From Massilia pinisoli (GTDB lineage Bacteria; Pseudomonadota; Gammaproteobacteria; Burkholderiales; Burkholderiaceae_D): 64,000 bases of DNA. The DNA is taken from contig NZ_JANUGW010000001.1 in NCBI RefSeq assembly GCF_024753285.1, positions 248,001 through 312,000 on the forward strand. Direction: 5' to 3'. Of the stretch, positions 35,774-45,369 are shown piece after piece; position 1 is the stretch's first letter, and every line of letters starts with the position of its first letter. The notes under the pieces are model-generated. The model saw nothing but the letters and a program-made list of their open reading frames with translations. It was not told where the DNA came from and did not search any database. The position numbers and the translations under genes were made by a program.

Positions 35774-36403
35774 TTGATCAGGCTAGTCATCGCCGACGAT
35801 CATGAATTGATCCGGGAAGGAATCAAGAAGATCGTACGGCCCTGCGTCGACCTAAAAATCGTCGGCGAAGCCGCGGACTTGAAGCAAGCCATCGCCCTCA
35901 TCGCCCAGGTCCACCCGGACGTCGTGATCCTGGACCTGACGTTGCCCGACTTCGACGGGCTGGACGGGCTCGCCGAGTTGCGCCGCCATTTTCCCGACCT
36001 GCGGGTCGTCATCCTCAGCATGCATCCGGAGGAGCGCTACGCGCTTGCCGCGTTGCGTGCAGGTGCGCTCGGCTATGTGTCGAAGGCGATGGCATCCGCC
36101 GAGCTCGTGGACGCCGTGCGCCGCGCGGCCGTGGGAGGCACGTGGATCGGCCCCCGCGTAGGCGCGCTGCTCGCGCAGGAAGCGCTGCCGGGCGACCGGC
36201 CAGCGCACCACAGCCTGACGCCGCGCGAGGCGGAAATCGTCGCGCTGATCGGGGCAGGCCTGCAGATCAAGCAGGTGGCCGCCGAACTGGGCATCAGCAT
36301 CAGTTCCGTCAACACGTACCGCAGCCGCATCTTCCGCAAGATGGGCTTGTCGACGAACGCCGCGCTGATCCGCTACGCGCTGCAGCACGGCCTGGCCGGA
36401 TGA
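35774..36403 (+). CDS. NarL/FixJ-type response regulator
   Basis: The protein has 209 residues. The receiver domain has the acidic pair ADDHELIREG and phospho-acceptor Asp54 (VVILDLTLPD), and a lysine in GYVSKAMAS. A LuxR-type helix-turn-helix fills the C-terminus (SLTPREAEIVALI, ISISSVNTYRSRI). TTG at 35774 is preferred because AAGGAAG lies four bases upstream; an ATG at 35756 is possible and would add six residues. No kinase gene is adjacent, so it is an orphan in this window. Confidence 0.88.
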   Translation: MIRLVIADDHELIREGIKKIVRPCVDLKIVGEAADLKQAIALIAQVHPDVVILDLTLPDFDGLDGLAELRRHFPDLRVVILSMHPEERYALAALRAGALGYVSKAMASAELVDAVRRAAVGGTWIGPRVGALLAQEALPGDRPAHHSLTPREAEIVALIGAGLQIKQVAAELGISISSVNTYRSRIFRKMGLSTNAALIRYALQHGLAG

Positions 36404-36716
36404 ACCCGATGATGGTATTGTTTTTGTTCCAATATTGCAACAATGTTAAAGTATGCTTGTCATAATATTCGTGACAGCAAATGTCGAATCTACGACATGA
36501 GATTGTGTCATCAAGTGTGAAATCCGTGTAAAACTACAGACGGCCCCTGCAGTCGTAAAGACGGTCGCGGGCGGCTGCCGGCCCTTAGTCGAATGTTAAT
36601 GCTTCGCTATCTTAGCTAATATCAAAGCACTATTTCGAGGGCCGGCGTGTACAAGCCACCGCTGGCCGCAGCGTGCCGTCACGGCCGCTGACCGAGTCAC
36701 GGACAGGGGGCATCTC
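36404..36716 (+). promoter_or_regulatory. AT-rich gap before the REC-GAF-PAS-EAL gene
   Basis: This 313-base stretch is AT-rich from 36404 to about 36640. It must carry the promoter of the downstream gene, but no single -35/-10 pair stands out. TTGCAA (36435-36440) and CATAAT (36461-36466) are 20 bases apart, which is too wide. I see no reading frame, hairpin with T run, or repeat unit here. Confidence 0.35.
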
Positions 36717-39365
36717 ATGACGACAACGCACGCGACGGAGAAATCCGCCCGGCCGTACGACATTCTCGTGGCCGAGGACAGCCCGACCCAGGCCCGCCAT
36801 CTCGCGCAACTGCTCGAGCAGGACCAGGATTGCCACGTGCGCGTGGCGGCCGACGGCACGGCCGCGCTGCAGGCCGCGCGCGAGCACGTGCCCGACCTCG
36901 TCATCAGCGACGTCGCCATGCCCGGCATGGACGGCTACGCGCTGTGCCGCGCGCTGAAGGACGACCCGCGGCTGGCCACCGTGCCCATTCTCCTGTTCAC
37001 CCGCCTCACCAGCCTGCAGGACCTCGTGCGCAGCCTGGAGGCGGGCGCGGACGGCTTCGTGCGCAAGCCCTACGACGACGCCCAGATGCGCGCCCGGGTG
37101 CGCCGCATCCTGCATGGCCGCGACGCGGGCAGTCCCGCCGGGCCACTGGACGCCATGGCGGAAGAACGGCGCCACATCCACGAACTGCTCGTCGCCACCC
37201 ATGACGAGGCGCTGCGGCTGAATGCCGAACTGGCCGCCCAGCGGGCGGAGCTGGCGCGGACGGTCGATTCGCTGGCCGTCGTCGGCAAGATCGCGGCCGC
37301 GCTCAACGAGGCCGCGGGCGAGGCCGACGTCGCCCAGGCCGCGCTCGACCACTTGCTGCGCGTGCCGTCCGTCGCCGGCGCCGCCATCGGCGCGCTCGAC
37401 ACGGACGGCAGTACGCGCCCGCTCGCGCAGGGCGGCGACGTGCCCGGACCGAGCGAGTGCGGCTGCGCGCCCGACAACGCACCCGGCGCCACGGTGGTGG
37501 TGTGCGTGCCGCTGCACGCGGGCGGTCGCCCGCTTGGCCTGCTGCACGTGCGCGCGGTACCGGCCGGCTTCGCCGCCGAGGACCGGCAGCTGCTCGACAG
37601 CGTGGCACAACAGCTCGCCCTCGCGCTCGACCGCGCGCGCCTGTACGCGCGGGCGGAAGCGCTCGTCGTCGAGCGGACGGCCGCGCTGCGCTCGGAACGC
37701 AACCGGCTGTCCGCCATCGTGGAGTCGGCCGGCACCCTCGTGCTGCAGACCGATCCGGACGGGCGCGTCGTGACGTTCAACCGCGCCTGCGAGGAAGCGC
37801 TGGGCTGGCGCGCGCGCCAGGCGCTGGGGCGCTTCTATTGGGACGTCGTCCGGGGTGTCGACGATCCCGATGCCATGCGCCGCGTGCTCGCGGGCCTGGC
37901 GGACGGCGAGCCGCCGCAGCGCCTGCAGGGCGAATGGCGCACGCCGGACGGCCGCACGCGCAGCATCGCGTGGACGCACACGCCGCTGCGGCACGAGGAC
38001 GGCAGCGTCGAATCCGTTCTCGCCACGGGCGTCGACGTGACCGAACTGCGCGGGGCGGAGCAACGCCTGCACTATGCCAGCAACTACGACAGCGTCACGG
38101 GCCTGCCGAACCGCGACCTGTTGCGCGAGCGCCTGCGCCGCATGAAGGCCGAGGCGCGGGACGGCGGCCGCATCCTCGGCTTCATGCTCGTACGCTTCGG
38201 GCGCATGGCGCTGATCCGCGAAGCGCTCGGGCCGGTCGCTGAACAGGCCTTGCTGCAGGAGGCCGGCACCCGGCTGCGCGAGACGGCCGCGCCGGACGTC
38301 GTCGCGCGCTTTTCGGAAGGTGCGTTCGCCATGCTGCTGCTGCGCGCCGACGCCGAGGAGCTGGCCGTATCCGCCCGCCGCGTGCTCGCCGCACTCGGCG
38401 CGGCGTACGCGTACGACCGCGAGGAGTTTCACCTCGACCCGGCCATCGGCATCGCCGTCTATCCGAACGACGGCGTCGCCTACGAGACGCTGGCGCGCGG
38501 CGCGGAGACGGCGCTGCGCCAGGCCGCGGACAGCGGCAGCCAGCGTTACGCGTTCTACCGCCCGGAGCTGAACCGCGGCGCCAACGACCGCTTCAAGCTG
38601 GAGAACGCGCTGCACCGCGCGCTCGAACGGGGCGAGCTGGAACTTCATTACCAGCCGCAGGTGGCCGTCGGCGGCGGCATCGCCAGCGCGGAGGCGTTGC
38701 TGCGCTGGCGACATCCGGAGCGCGGCTTCGTGCCGCCCGTGGAGTTCGTGCCGCTCGCCGAGGAGTCGGACCTGATCCTCGAAATCGGCGAATGGGTGCT
38801 GGAACAGGTGTGCAGCCAACTGCGTGCCTGGCGCCGCGCGGGCGTGCCCGTCGTGCCCATCGCGGTGAATCTGTCCGCGCACCAGTTCGACGACAGCATC
38901 CTCGGCACCGTGCGGCGCGTGCTGGACGACTGCGGCCTCGCGCCGGAGCTGCTGGAGTTGGAACTGACGGAAAGTGCATCGATGGCCGATGCGGGCAAGA
39001 GCTGCGCGCTGCTGGACCAGTTGAAAGGCCTGGGCGTCCGGCTCGCCATAGACGATTTCGGCACCGGCTATTCGAACCTGAATTACCTGAAACGCTTTCC
39101 CGTCGACCGCCTGAAGCTGGACCGGTCGTTCGTGCACGAACTGGAAACGGACGCGGATGACCTGGCGATCGCGCGCGCCGTCATCGCGATGGCGCACGGC
39201 TTGCGGCTGTCCGTCGTGGCGGAAGGAGTCGAGACGCCCGGCCAGTTGGAACTGCTGGCCGGGCTCGGATGCGATCACGTGCAGGGCTGGCTGTTCAGCC
39301 GGGCCGTACCCGCGCCGCAATTGGCAAAGCTGCTCGCGCGCGGGCCGGGTCAGGTCCCGATGTAG
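36717..39365 (+). CDS. Response regulator REC-GAF-PAS-(degenerate GGDEF)-EAL phosphodiesterase
   Basis: The protein has 882 residues. The receiver covers about 14-128 (Asp65 in ISDVAMPGMDG, Lys117 in VRKPYDD). GAF covers about 180-310 and PAS about 330-440. A GGDEF-like domain (about 455-615) has SEGAF at 533-537 in place of GGDEF, so it cannot make c-di-GMP. The EAL domain (about 625-880) keeps EALLRWRHP at 659-667, LELTESASM and DDFGTGYSNLNYL. It should therefore be a phosphodiesterase controlled by phosphorylation. AGGGGG precedes the ATG. Its end overlaps the convergent permease gene by 16 bases. Confidence 0.9.
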   Translation: MTTTHATEKSARPYDILVAEDSPTQARHLAQLLEQDQDCHVRVAADGTAALQAAREHVPDLVISDVAMPGMDGYALCRALKDDPRLATVPILLFTRLTSLQDLVRSLEAGADGFVRKPYDDAQMRARVRRILHGRDAGSPAGPLDAMAEERRHIHELLVATHDEALRLNAELAAQRAELARTVDSLAVVGKIAAALNEAAGEADVAQAALDHLLRVPSVAGAAIGALDTDGSTRPLAQGGDVPGPSECGCAPDNAPGATVVVCVPLHAGGRPLGLLHVRAVPAGFAAEDRQLLDSVAQQLALALDRARLYARAEALVVERTAALRSERNRLSAIVESAGTLVLQTDPDGRVVTFNRACEEALGWRARQALGRFYWDVVRGVDDPDAMRRVLAGLADGEPPQRLQGEWRTPDGRTRSIAWTHTPLRHEDGSVESVLATGVDVTELRGAEQRLHYASNYDSVTGLPNRDLLRERLRRMKAEARDGGRILGFMLVRFGRMALIREALGPVAEQALLQEAGTRLRETAAPDVVARFSEGAFAMLLLRADAEELAVSARRVLAALGAAYAYDREEFHLDPAIGIAVYPNDGVAYETLARGAETALRQAADSGSQRYAFYRPELNRGANDRFKLENALHRALERGELELHYQPQVAVGGGIASAEALLRWRHPERGFVPPVEFVPLAEESDLILEIGEWVLEQVCSQLRAWRRAGVPVVPIAVNLSAHQFDDSILGTVRRVLDDCGLAPELLELELTESASMADAGKSCALLDQLKGLGVRLAIDDFGTGYSNLNYLKRFPVDRLKLDRSFVHELETDADDLAIARAVIAMAHGLRLSVVAEGVETPGQLELLAGLGCDHVQGWLFSRAVPAPQLAKLLARGPGQVPM

Positions 39366-40642
39366 ACGATCTTGAAGGCGAACAGGGCGGCGATCACCCA
39401 GATCACGGGCTTGACTTCGCGCGCGCGGCCCGTCGTGAGTTTCAGCAGCGCGTAGGTGATGAAGCCGAATGCGATGCCTTCCGCGATCGAGTAGGTGAAC
39501 GGGATCACGAGCGCCGTGATGGCGGCCGGCACGGCTTCCGTCGTGTCGCTCCAATCGATGTCGCCGACGTCGCGCAGCATCAGGCAGGCGACGAACAGCA
39601 GGGCGGGCGCCGTCGCGTACGGGGGCACGACGCCGGCCAGCGGCGCGATGAACAGGCAGGCCAGGAACAGCACGGCGACCGTCAGCGCCGTCAGGCCCGT
39701 GCGACCGCCAGCCTGCACACCGGCGGCGCTTTCGATGTACGCGGTGGTGCTCGACGTGCCGAGCAGCGAACCGGCGACGATCGCGGCGCTGTCGGCCAGC
39801 AGGGCCTTGTTCAAGCGCTCCATCTTGCCCTCGACGAGCAGGCCCGCGCGGCTCGCGACGCCCATCAGGGTGCCCGTCGCATCGAACAGCTCGACGAGGA
39901 AGAACACGAGCACGACGTTCAGGATGCCGACGCCCAGCGCGCCCTTGACGTCCAGGTGCAGCAAGGTGGGCGCGATCGACGGCGGCGCCGACACGAGGCC
40001 GCGGAACGTGTTCCCGCCGAAGAAGAACGAGAGGATCGTCACGACGACGATGCCGATCAGGATCGCGCCGCGCACCTTCAGGCGGTCCAGCGTGACGATC
40101 AGCAGGAAGCCGACGACGGCCATGATGGCTTCCGGCTTGTGCAGATCGCCCGCCTGCACGAGCGTCGCCGGGCTGGCGACGACGATGCCTGCGCTCTTGA
40201 ACGCGATCAGTGCGAGGAACATGCCGAGGCCCGCCGTGATCGCGACGCGCAGCGAGCGCGAGATGCCGTTCACGATCAGCGCGCGCAGCCCGAACACGGA
40301 GACGAGGATGAACAGGCAGCCGGACACGAACACGGCGCCCAGCGCCGCCTGCCAGGGCACCTTCATGCCCAGCACGACGGCGTACGCGAAGTAGGCGTTC
40401 AACCCCATCCCCGGCGCCATCGCGATGGGGTAGTTGGCGTACAGGCCCATGACGAGGCTGCCCAGTGCGGCGACGATGCAGGTGGCGACGAAGACGGCGT
40501 CCTTCGGCATGCCGGCGTCGCCGAGGATCGTCGGGTTGACGAAGATGATGTAGGCCATCGTGAGGAAGGTGGTCACACCGGCGAGGATCTCCGTCCGGGT
40601 GTCGGTGCCGCTCTGGCGTAGTTTGAATAATTGTTCCAGCAT
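39350..40642 (-). CDS. NCS2-family purine permease (AzgA/GhxP type)
   Basis: The protein has 430 residues and 12 or more membrane helices. Family hallmarks are RTEILAGVTTFLTMAYIIFVNP, APGMGLNAYFAY and VELFDATGTLMGVASRAG. It matches the AzgA/GhxP branch that imports hypoxanthine, guanine or adenine with protons; the exact base is not certain. The ATG at 40642 (MLEQLFKLRQSG) has GGAG nine bases upstream. It is divergent from uxaC. Confidence 0.9.
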   Translation of the reverse strand: MLEQLFKLRQSGTDTRTEILAGVTTFLTMAYIIFVNPTILGDAGMPKDAVFVATCIVAALGSLVMGLYANYPIAMAPGMGLNAYFAYAVVLGMKVPWQAALGAVFVSGCLFILVSVFGLRALIVNGISRSLRVAITAGLGMFLALIAFKSAGIVVASPATLVQAGDLHKPEAIMAVVGFLLIVTLDRLKVRGAILIGIVVVTILSFFFGGNTFRGLVSAPPSIAPTLLHLDVKGALGVGILNVVLVFFLVELFDATGTLMGVASRAGLLVEGKMERLNKALLADSAAIVAGSLLGTSSTTAYIESAAGVQAGGRTGLTALTVAVLFLACLFIAPLAGVVPPYATAPALLFVACLMLRDVGDIDWSDTTEAVPAAITALVIPFTYSIAEGIAFGFITYALLKLTTGRAREVKPVIWVIAALFAFKIVYIGT

Positions 40643-40776
40643 GGGGTCTTGGCTCCAAAGGCATGGTTGCGGACCCGTTGTTGTTGGTATGCGAGTCCGA
40701 TGACCGAAGCATAACATCCGGCCCCCGGCCCGGCGCAGGCGGCCGGGATGATAGTGAACATTCAAAAACAAAATGG

Positions 40777-40805
40777 TTGCGCCACTAATATATTAGCCTT
40801 ACCAT
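40777..40805 (+). promoter_or_regulatory. Likely promoter of the uxaC operon
   Basis: TTGCGC (40777-40782) and TACCAT (40800-40805), 17 bases apart, are a plausible weak sigma-70 promoter. Each matches four of six consensus bases. The start of transcription would be near 40812, about 30 bases before uxaC. A regulator palindrome fills the spacer (see next entry). Confidence 0.45.
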
Positions 40806-40818
40806 CCTGATATATCAG
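40785..40818. promoter_or_regulatory. Tandem 12-bp palindromes, probable operators of the uxa GntR regulator
   Basis: CTAATATATTAG (40785-40796) and CTGATATATCAG (40807-40818) are both perfect palindromes. They differ at one symmetric position and start 22 bases apart, about two helix turns. The first lies in the promoter spacer and the second on the presumed start site, which is a repression layout. The GntR/FadR-type regulator at the end of this operon is the natural candidate to bind them. Confidence 0.65.
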
Positions 40819-40842
40819 TTCAACCGCCAGGAGCAACACGAC

Positions 40843-42237
40843 ATGACCGCCTTCATGGACCAGGATTTCCTCCTCACGACCGACGTCGCCCGCAAGCTGT
40901 ACCACGAGGTCGCGGCCGACCTGCCCGTGATCGACTATCACTCGCACCTGCAGCAGGGCGAGATCGCCGCGCGCAAGACGTTCCGCAACATCGCCGAGCT
41001 GTGGCTGGGCGGCGACCACTACAAATGGCGCCTGATGCGCACGGCCGGCGTATCCGAGGATTACTGCACGGGCAAGCGGTCGGACAAGGAAAAATTCCTC
41101 GCGTTCTGCAAGGTGCTCCCGCTGGCCATCGGCAACCCGATCTATCACTGGAGCCACCTGGAACTGCGCCGCATCTTCGGCATCGACCTCGTCATCAACG
41201 AAAAGAACGCCGAAGCGATCTGGGAGCAGGCCAACGCCAAGCTCGCGACGATGGACATTTGGACGTTCCTCGAGCAGGCGAAGGTGGAAATCGCCTGCAC
41301 GACGGACGACCCGGCCGACGACCTGCTGCAGCACGGCGAGATCGCCAAGTCCGCGCTGAAGACGCGCGTGCTGCCGGCCTACCGACCCGACAAGGCCATG
41401 CGCATCAATAACCTTGGCTACGTCGACTACGTCGCGCACCTGGCGCAAGTCGCGGACGTGCGGATCGATTCGTTCGCGACGCTGATCGCCGCGCTGACCA
41501 AGCGCGTCGACTACTTCCACGCACGCGGCGGCCGCATTTCCGACCACGCGATCGACATCGCGCTGCCAACGGTCGCCGCCACGCCGGAGCAGCTGGAAGG
41601 CATGTTCGCGAAGCGCATGCGCGGCGACCTGCTGGACGACCTCGAACAGGCGCAGTACCTGCGCGGCCTGCTGGAAGCCATCGGCGCCGTCTATGCGCAA
41701 TACGACTGGACGATGTGCTTCCACATCGGCGCCATGCGCAACAACAATGCACGCATGCTGGCGACGCTCGGCCCGGACACGGGCTTCGATTCGATTTCCG
41801 ACATGACGACCAGTAATGGCCTCGTCGCGCTGCTGTCCGCGCTGGACGCCCACGACCAGCTGCCGAAGACGATGCTGTTCAACCTGAACCCGGCGATGAA
41901 CGAGGTGCTGTCGACGATGGTCGGCAATTTCCAGGACGGCAGCGTCGCAGGCAAGGTGCAGTTCGGCCCGGCGTGGTGGTTCAACGACCACAAGCTCGGC
42001 AACCTGAACCAGCTCATCGCCTTCGGCAACCACTCCGTGCTGGGCGTCTTCGTCGGCATGGTGACGGACTCGCGCAGCTTCGCCTCGTACCCGCGCCACG
42101 ACTACTTCCGGCGCCTCGTGTGCCGCCAGCTGGGCGAATGGGTCGCCGCCGGCGAGTACCCGGACGACTTCGATGCGCTCGCGACGATCGTGCGCGGCAT
42201 CTGCTACGACAACGCCAAGAACTACTTCAAGCTCTGA
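40843..42237 (+). CDS. uxaC: Glucuronate/galacturonate isomerase
   Basis: This enzyme converts galacturonate to tagaturonate, or glucuronate to fructuronate. It has 464 residues, the family length. The metal-binding HxH is in IDYHSHLQQGEI, and conserved FCKVLPLAIGNPIYHWSHLE and FNDHKLGNLNQL follow. AGGAG precedes the ATG. It is the first gene of the uronate operon; uxaA follows ten bases after its stop. The enzyme is cytosolic. Confidence 0.96.
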   Translation: MTAFMDQDFLLTTDVARKLYHEVAADLPVIDYHSHLQQGEIAARKTFRNIAELWLGGDHYKWRLMRTAGVSEDYCTGKRSDKEKFLAFCKVLPLAIGNPIYHWSHLELRRIFGIDLVINEKNAEAIWEQANAKLATMDIWTFLEQAKVEIACTTDDPADDLLQHGEIAKSALKTRVLPAYRPDKAMRINNLGYVDYVAHLAQVADVRIDSFATLIAALTKRVDYFHARGGRISDHAIDIALPTVAATPEQLEGMFAKRMRGDLLDDLEQAQYLRGLLEAIGAVYAQYDWTMCFHIGAMRNNNARMLATLGPDTGFDSISDMTTSNGLVALLSALDAHDQLPKTMLFNLNPAMNEVLSTMVGNFQDGSVAGKVQFGPAWWFNDHKLGNLNQLIAFGNHSVLGVFVGMVTDSRSFASYPRHDYFRRLVCRQLGEWVAAGEYPDDFDALATIVRGICYDNAKNYFKL

Positions 42238-42247
42238 TTGGGCAACC

Positions 42248-43846
42248 ATGCAAAAAGTGATCTGCATTCACCCGGACGACAGCATGCTGGTCGCCCTGGC
42301 CGACCTGGCGCCGGGTGATGTCGTGACGTGGAACGGCGAGAACATCCTCGTATCGACGCCCATCAAGACGAAGCACAAGCTGGCGCGCCGCGCCTTCGCA
42401 GAGGGCGACCTCTTGAGCATGTACGGCGTCGTCGTCGGCAAGGCCACGCAGCCCATCCGCAAGGGCGAGGCCGTCACGACGGACAATCTCGCCCACTACG
42501 CATCCGAAGTCGAGATCGGGGAGTCGAAGCCTTATACGTGGACCCCGCCCGACGTGGCGGGCCTGCAGGAAGCGACGTTCGACGGCGTCATGCGCGCGGA
42601 CGGGCGCGTGGGCACGGCGAACGTCTGGCTGATCTTCCCCCTCGTGTTCTGCGAGAACCGCAACGTCGAACACCTGCGCAACGCCCTCGAAGGCCCGCTG
42701 GGCTACGCGACGAACGACCTCGCGTCGCTTACGTTCCAGCTGCTCGGCGAGGACATGGAAGCGCCGAAGCCCGTCGTGCGCCCGTTCCCGAACGTGGACG
42801 GCGTGCGCATCATCACGCACAACGGCGGCTGCGGCGGCACGCGCGCGGACGCGCGCTCGCTGTGCAAGATCCTCGCGGCGTATGCCGACCACCCGAACGT
42901 GGCCGGCATCACCGTGTTCTCGCTGGGCTGCCAGAACGCGCAGATCGGCATGTTCAAGGACGCGCTCGCCAAGCAGAATTCCGACTTCGACAAGCCCGTG
43001 CTGATCTACGAGCAGCAGCAGTGGGACAGCGAAGAAAAGATGATGAAGGCGGTGCTGCAGGACACGCTGTCGCACCTGAAGGAAGCGAACAAGGTCACGC
43101 GTCGGCCCGTGCCGCTGTCGCACCTGAAGATCGGCGTCAAATGCGGCGGTTCGGACGGCTTTTCCGGCATCTCGGCGAATCCCGCGATGGGCTATGTGTC
43201 GGACATGGTCGTCGCCGTGGGCGGCTCGTCGATCCTGGCCGAGTTCCCGGAACTGTGCGGTGTGGAGGCGAGCCTGATCGAGCGCTGCGTCGAGGACGAG
43301 GACAAGCGCCGCTTCCTCGGCATGATGCGCGACTTCGAACAGCGCGCGCTCGCCGTCGGCACGCATTTCGCCGACAACCCGAGCCCGGGCAACATCCGCG
43401 ACGGCTTGATCACTGACGCGATGAAATCGGCCGGCGCCGCAAAGAAGGGCGGCACGTCCCCGATCGTCTCCGTGCTCGACTACGGCGAGCAGACCGACAA
43501 GCAGGGCCTCGCGCTGTTGTGTACCCCGGGCGGCGACGTCGAATCCGTCACGGGCATCGTCGCGTCGGGCGCGAATGTCGTGCTGTTCTCGACGGGCCTC
43601 GGCACGCCGACGGGCAACCCGATCGTGCCGGTGCTGAAGATCTCCAGCAACAGCCGCGTCGCCACGAAGCTGGCCGACCTGATCGACTACGACTGCGGCC
43701 CGATCATCGAAGGCCAGCCGCTGCCGGACGTGGCGCGCGGCCTGTTCGACATGGTCGTCGCGACGGCGGGTGGCCAATACAAGTGCAAGGCCGACCGGCT
43801 GCAGCAATACGACTTCATTTTCTGGAAACGCGATATCTCGCTGTAA
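42248..43846 (+). CDS. uxaA: Altronate dehydratase
   Basis: This enzyme dehydrates D-altronate to 2-keto-3-deoxygluconate. It has 532 residues, somewhat longer than E. coli UxaA (495). An N-terminal SAF domain (about 1-95) is followed by the UxaA catalytic part, with NGGCGGTRADA, SLGCQNAQIG and LKIGVKCGGSDGFSG carrying conserved cysteines and histidine. The ATG at 42248 begins the conserved MQKVICIHPDD; the ribosome-binding site is weak, so translation may be coupled to uxaC. Confidence 0.95.
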   Translation: MQKVICIHPDDSMLVALADLAPGDVVTWNGENILVSTPIKTKHKLARRAFAEGDLLSMYGVVVGKATQPIRKGEAVTTDNLAHYASEVEIGESKPYTWTPPDVAGLQEATFDGVMRADGRVGTANVWLIFPLVFCENRNVEHLRNALEGPLGYATNDLASLTFQLLGEDMEAPKPVVRPFPNVDGVRIITHNGGCGGTRADARSLCKILAAYADHPNVAGITVFSLGCQNAQIGMFKDALAKQNSDFDKPVLIYEQQQWDSEEKMMKAVLQDTLSHLKEANKVTRRPVPLSHLKIGVKCGGSDGFSGISANPAMGYVSDMVVAVGGSSILAEFPELCGVEASLIERCVEDEDKRRFLGMMRDFEQRALAVGTHFADNPSPGNIRDGLITDAMKSAGAAKKGGTSPIVSVLDYGEQTDKQGLALLCTPGGDVESVTGIVASGANVVLFSTGLGTPTGNPIVPVLKISSNSRVATKLADLIDYDCGPIIEGQPLPDVARGLFDMVVATAGGQYKCKADRLQQYDFIFWKRDISL

Positions 43847-43854
43847 GGACCCTC

Positions 43855-45282
43855 ATGAACCAACTCCGCCGCACCACACCGTTCGCGCATCCCGTCAAAA
43901 TCCTGCAATTCGGCCAGGGCAACTTCATGCGCGGCTTCTTCGACTGGCAGGTCGACCTGCTGAACGAGCGCACGGGCCTCGATGCGGGCGTCGTCGTCGT
44001 GCGTCCGCGCGGGGGCGGTTCCGCACCGCTGCTGGACGTGCAGGACGGCCTGTTCACGGTGCTCGTGCGCGGTCTCGACGAAGCGGGCCAGCCCGTGAAG
44101 GAATACCGCACCGTCGAATGCGTGCAGCGCGAGATCGACCCGGCGACGATGTATGCGGACTACCTCGCACAGGCCGCCAATCCGCACCTGCGCTTCGTCG
44201 TCTCGAACACGACGGAGGCCGGCATCACGGTCAACGACACCGACCGCTATGCCGACGCGTCGCCGGTGACGTTCCCCGCGAAGCTCACCCAACTGCTGTT
44301 CGCGCGCTACCTCGCGTTCGAAGGCGCCCAGGACAAAGGCGTGATCCTGCTGCCGTGCGAACTGATCGACAAGAACGGAGACGCGCTGAAGAACGCCGTG
44401 CTGCACTATGCGCGCCTGTGGCAGCTGCCGGCCGGCTTCGCCGCGTGGATCGGCGACGCGTGCACGTTCTGCAATACGCTCGTCGACCGCATCGTCACCG
44501 GCTATCCGGCGGCGGACGCGGCGCAGATCGAGCAGGAACTGGGCTATCCCGACCCGTTCCTCGTGGCGGCCGAGTACTACTACCTGTTCGTGATCCAGGG
44601 CCCGGCCCTTGTCGGCGAAGAACTGAAGCTGGCCGGCGCGGACCTCAACGTCAAGCTCGTCGACGACATCACGCCGTACAAGAAGCGCAAGGTGGGCATC
44701 CTGAACGGCGGCCACACGACGCTCGTGCCGGTCGCCTTGCTGGCCGGCCTGGAAGCCGTCGGCCCGGCCGTCGACGACGAACAGGCCGGCGCGTTCCTGC
44801 GCGCCGCCATCGACGAGGAGATCATCCCGGCGCTCGAAATGGACCGCGCCGACCTCGATGCGTTCGCGGCCGACGTGCTGCGTCGCTTCCGCAACCCCGC
44901 CATCCACCACCGGCTCGCGTCGATCGCGCTGAACAGCTGGAGCAAGTTCGCCGCGCGCGTGCTGCCGCAGCTGCTGCGCTACGCCGAGCTGCACGACGGC
45001 CGCCTGCCGCGCCGCCTCGTGCTCGCGATGGCCGCGACGATGGTGCTGTACCGTGGCGGCGTCATCGACCTGGCGGACGATCCCGCCACGTTGGCCTGGT
45101 TCCGCGCCGGCTGGGACAAGGTGGGCGCAGGGGAGTGGACGCTGGACGACCTCGCGCGCGGCTGGCTCGCCCACAGCGCGCTGTGGGGCCGCGACCTGAA
45201 CGCCGTGCCGGGCCTGGCCGCGCAATTGGCCGCGAACTTGCGCGACATCGACGGACTGGGCATCCGGGCACTGCTGGGTTAA
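43855..45282 (+). CDS. uxaB: Tagaturonate reductase (altronate oxidoreductase)
   Basis: This enzyme reduces tagaturonate to altronate with NADH. It has 475 residues and belongs to the mannitol-dehydrogenase family. The N-terminal Rossmann start ILQFGQGNFMRGF and the catalytic region YKKRKVGILNGGHTT with its lysine and histidine are visible. AAGGA precedes the ATG at 43855, eight bases after the uxaA stop. It is the only oxidoreductase of this operon; no uxuB-like gene is present, which favours galacturonate as the substrate. Confidence 0.94.
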   Translation: MNQLRRTTPFAHPVKILQFGQGNFMRGFFDWQVDLLNERTGLDAGVVVVRPRGGGSAPLLDVQDGLFTVLVRGLDEAGQPVKEYRTVECVQREIDPATMYADYLAQAANPHLRFVVSNTTEAGITVNDTDRYADASPVTFPAKLTQLLFARYLAFEGAQDKGVILLPCELIDKNGDALKNAVLHYARLWQLPAGFAAWIGDACTFCNTLVDRIVTGYPAADAAQIEQELGYPDPFLVAAEYYYLFVIQGPALVGEELKLAGADLNVKLVDDITPYKKRKVGILNGGHTTLVPVALLAGLEAVGPAVDDEQAGAFLRAAIDEEIIPALEMDRADLDAFAADVLRRFRNPAIHHRLASIALNSWSKFAARVLPQLLRYAELHDGRLPRRLVLAMAATMVLYRGGVIDLADDPATLAWFRAGWDKVGAGEWTLDDLARGWLAHSALWGRDLNAVPGLAAQLAANLRDIDGLGIRALLG

Positions 45283-45369
45283 TTCACCAATATCAACCGA
45301 TCGAGAGAGACCGCCGGCGCGCCGAGCGGTCCGGGATCGCGCGCCCGACCAGGCGCCGGAGGAGACACG

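Noticed and set aside
36435..36466. TTGCAA and CATAAT as a promoter of the REC-EAL gene
   Set aside because: The spacer is 20 bases, outside the usual 16-18.
36404..36716. A small gene in the gap before the REC-EAL protein
   Set aside because: No frame has a ribosome-binding site and coding-like composition.
36630..40712. A very long open frame on the minus strand (over 1,300 codons) covering the EAL gene and permease
   Set aside because: It is a shadow frame caused by high GC content. Both genes beneath it have clear domains and ribosome-binding sites, and its translation is low-complexity Arg/His/Ala.
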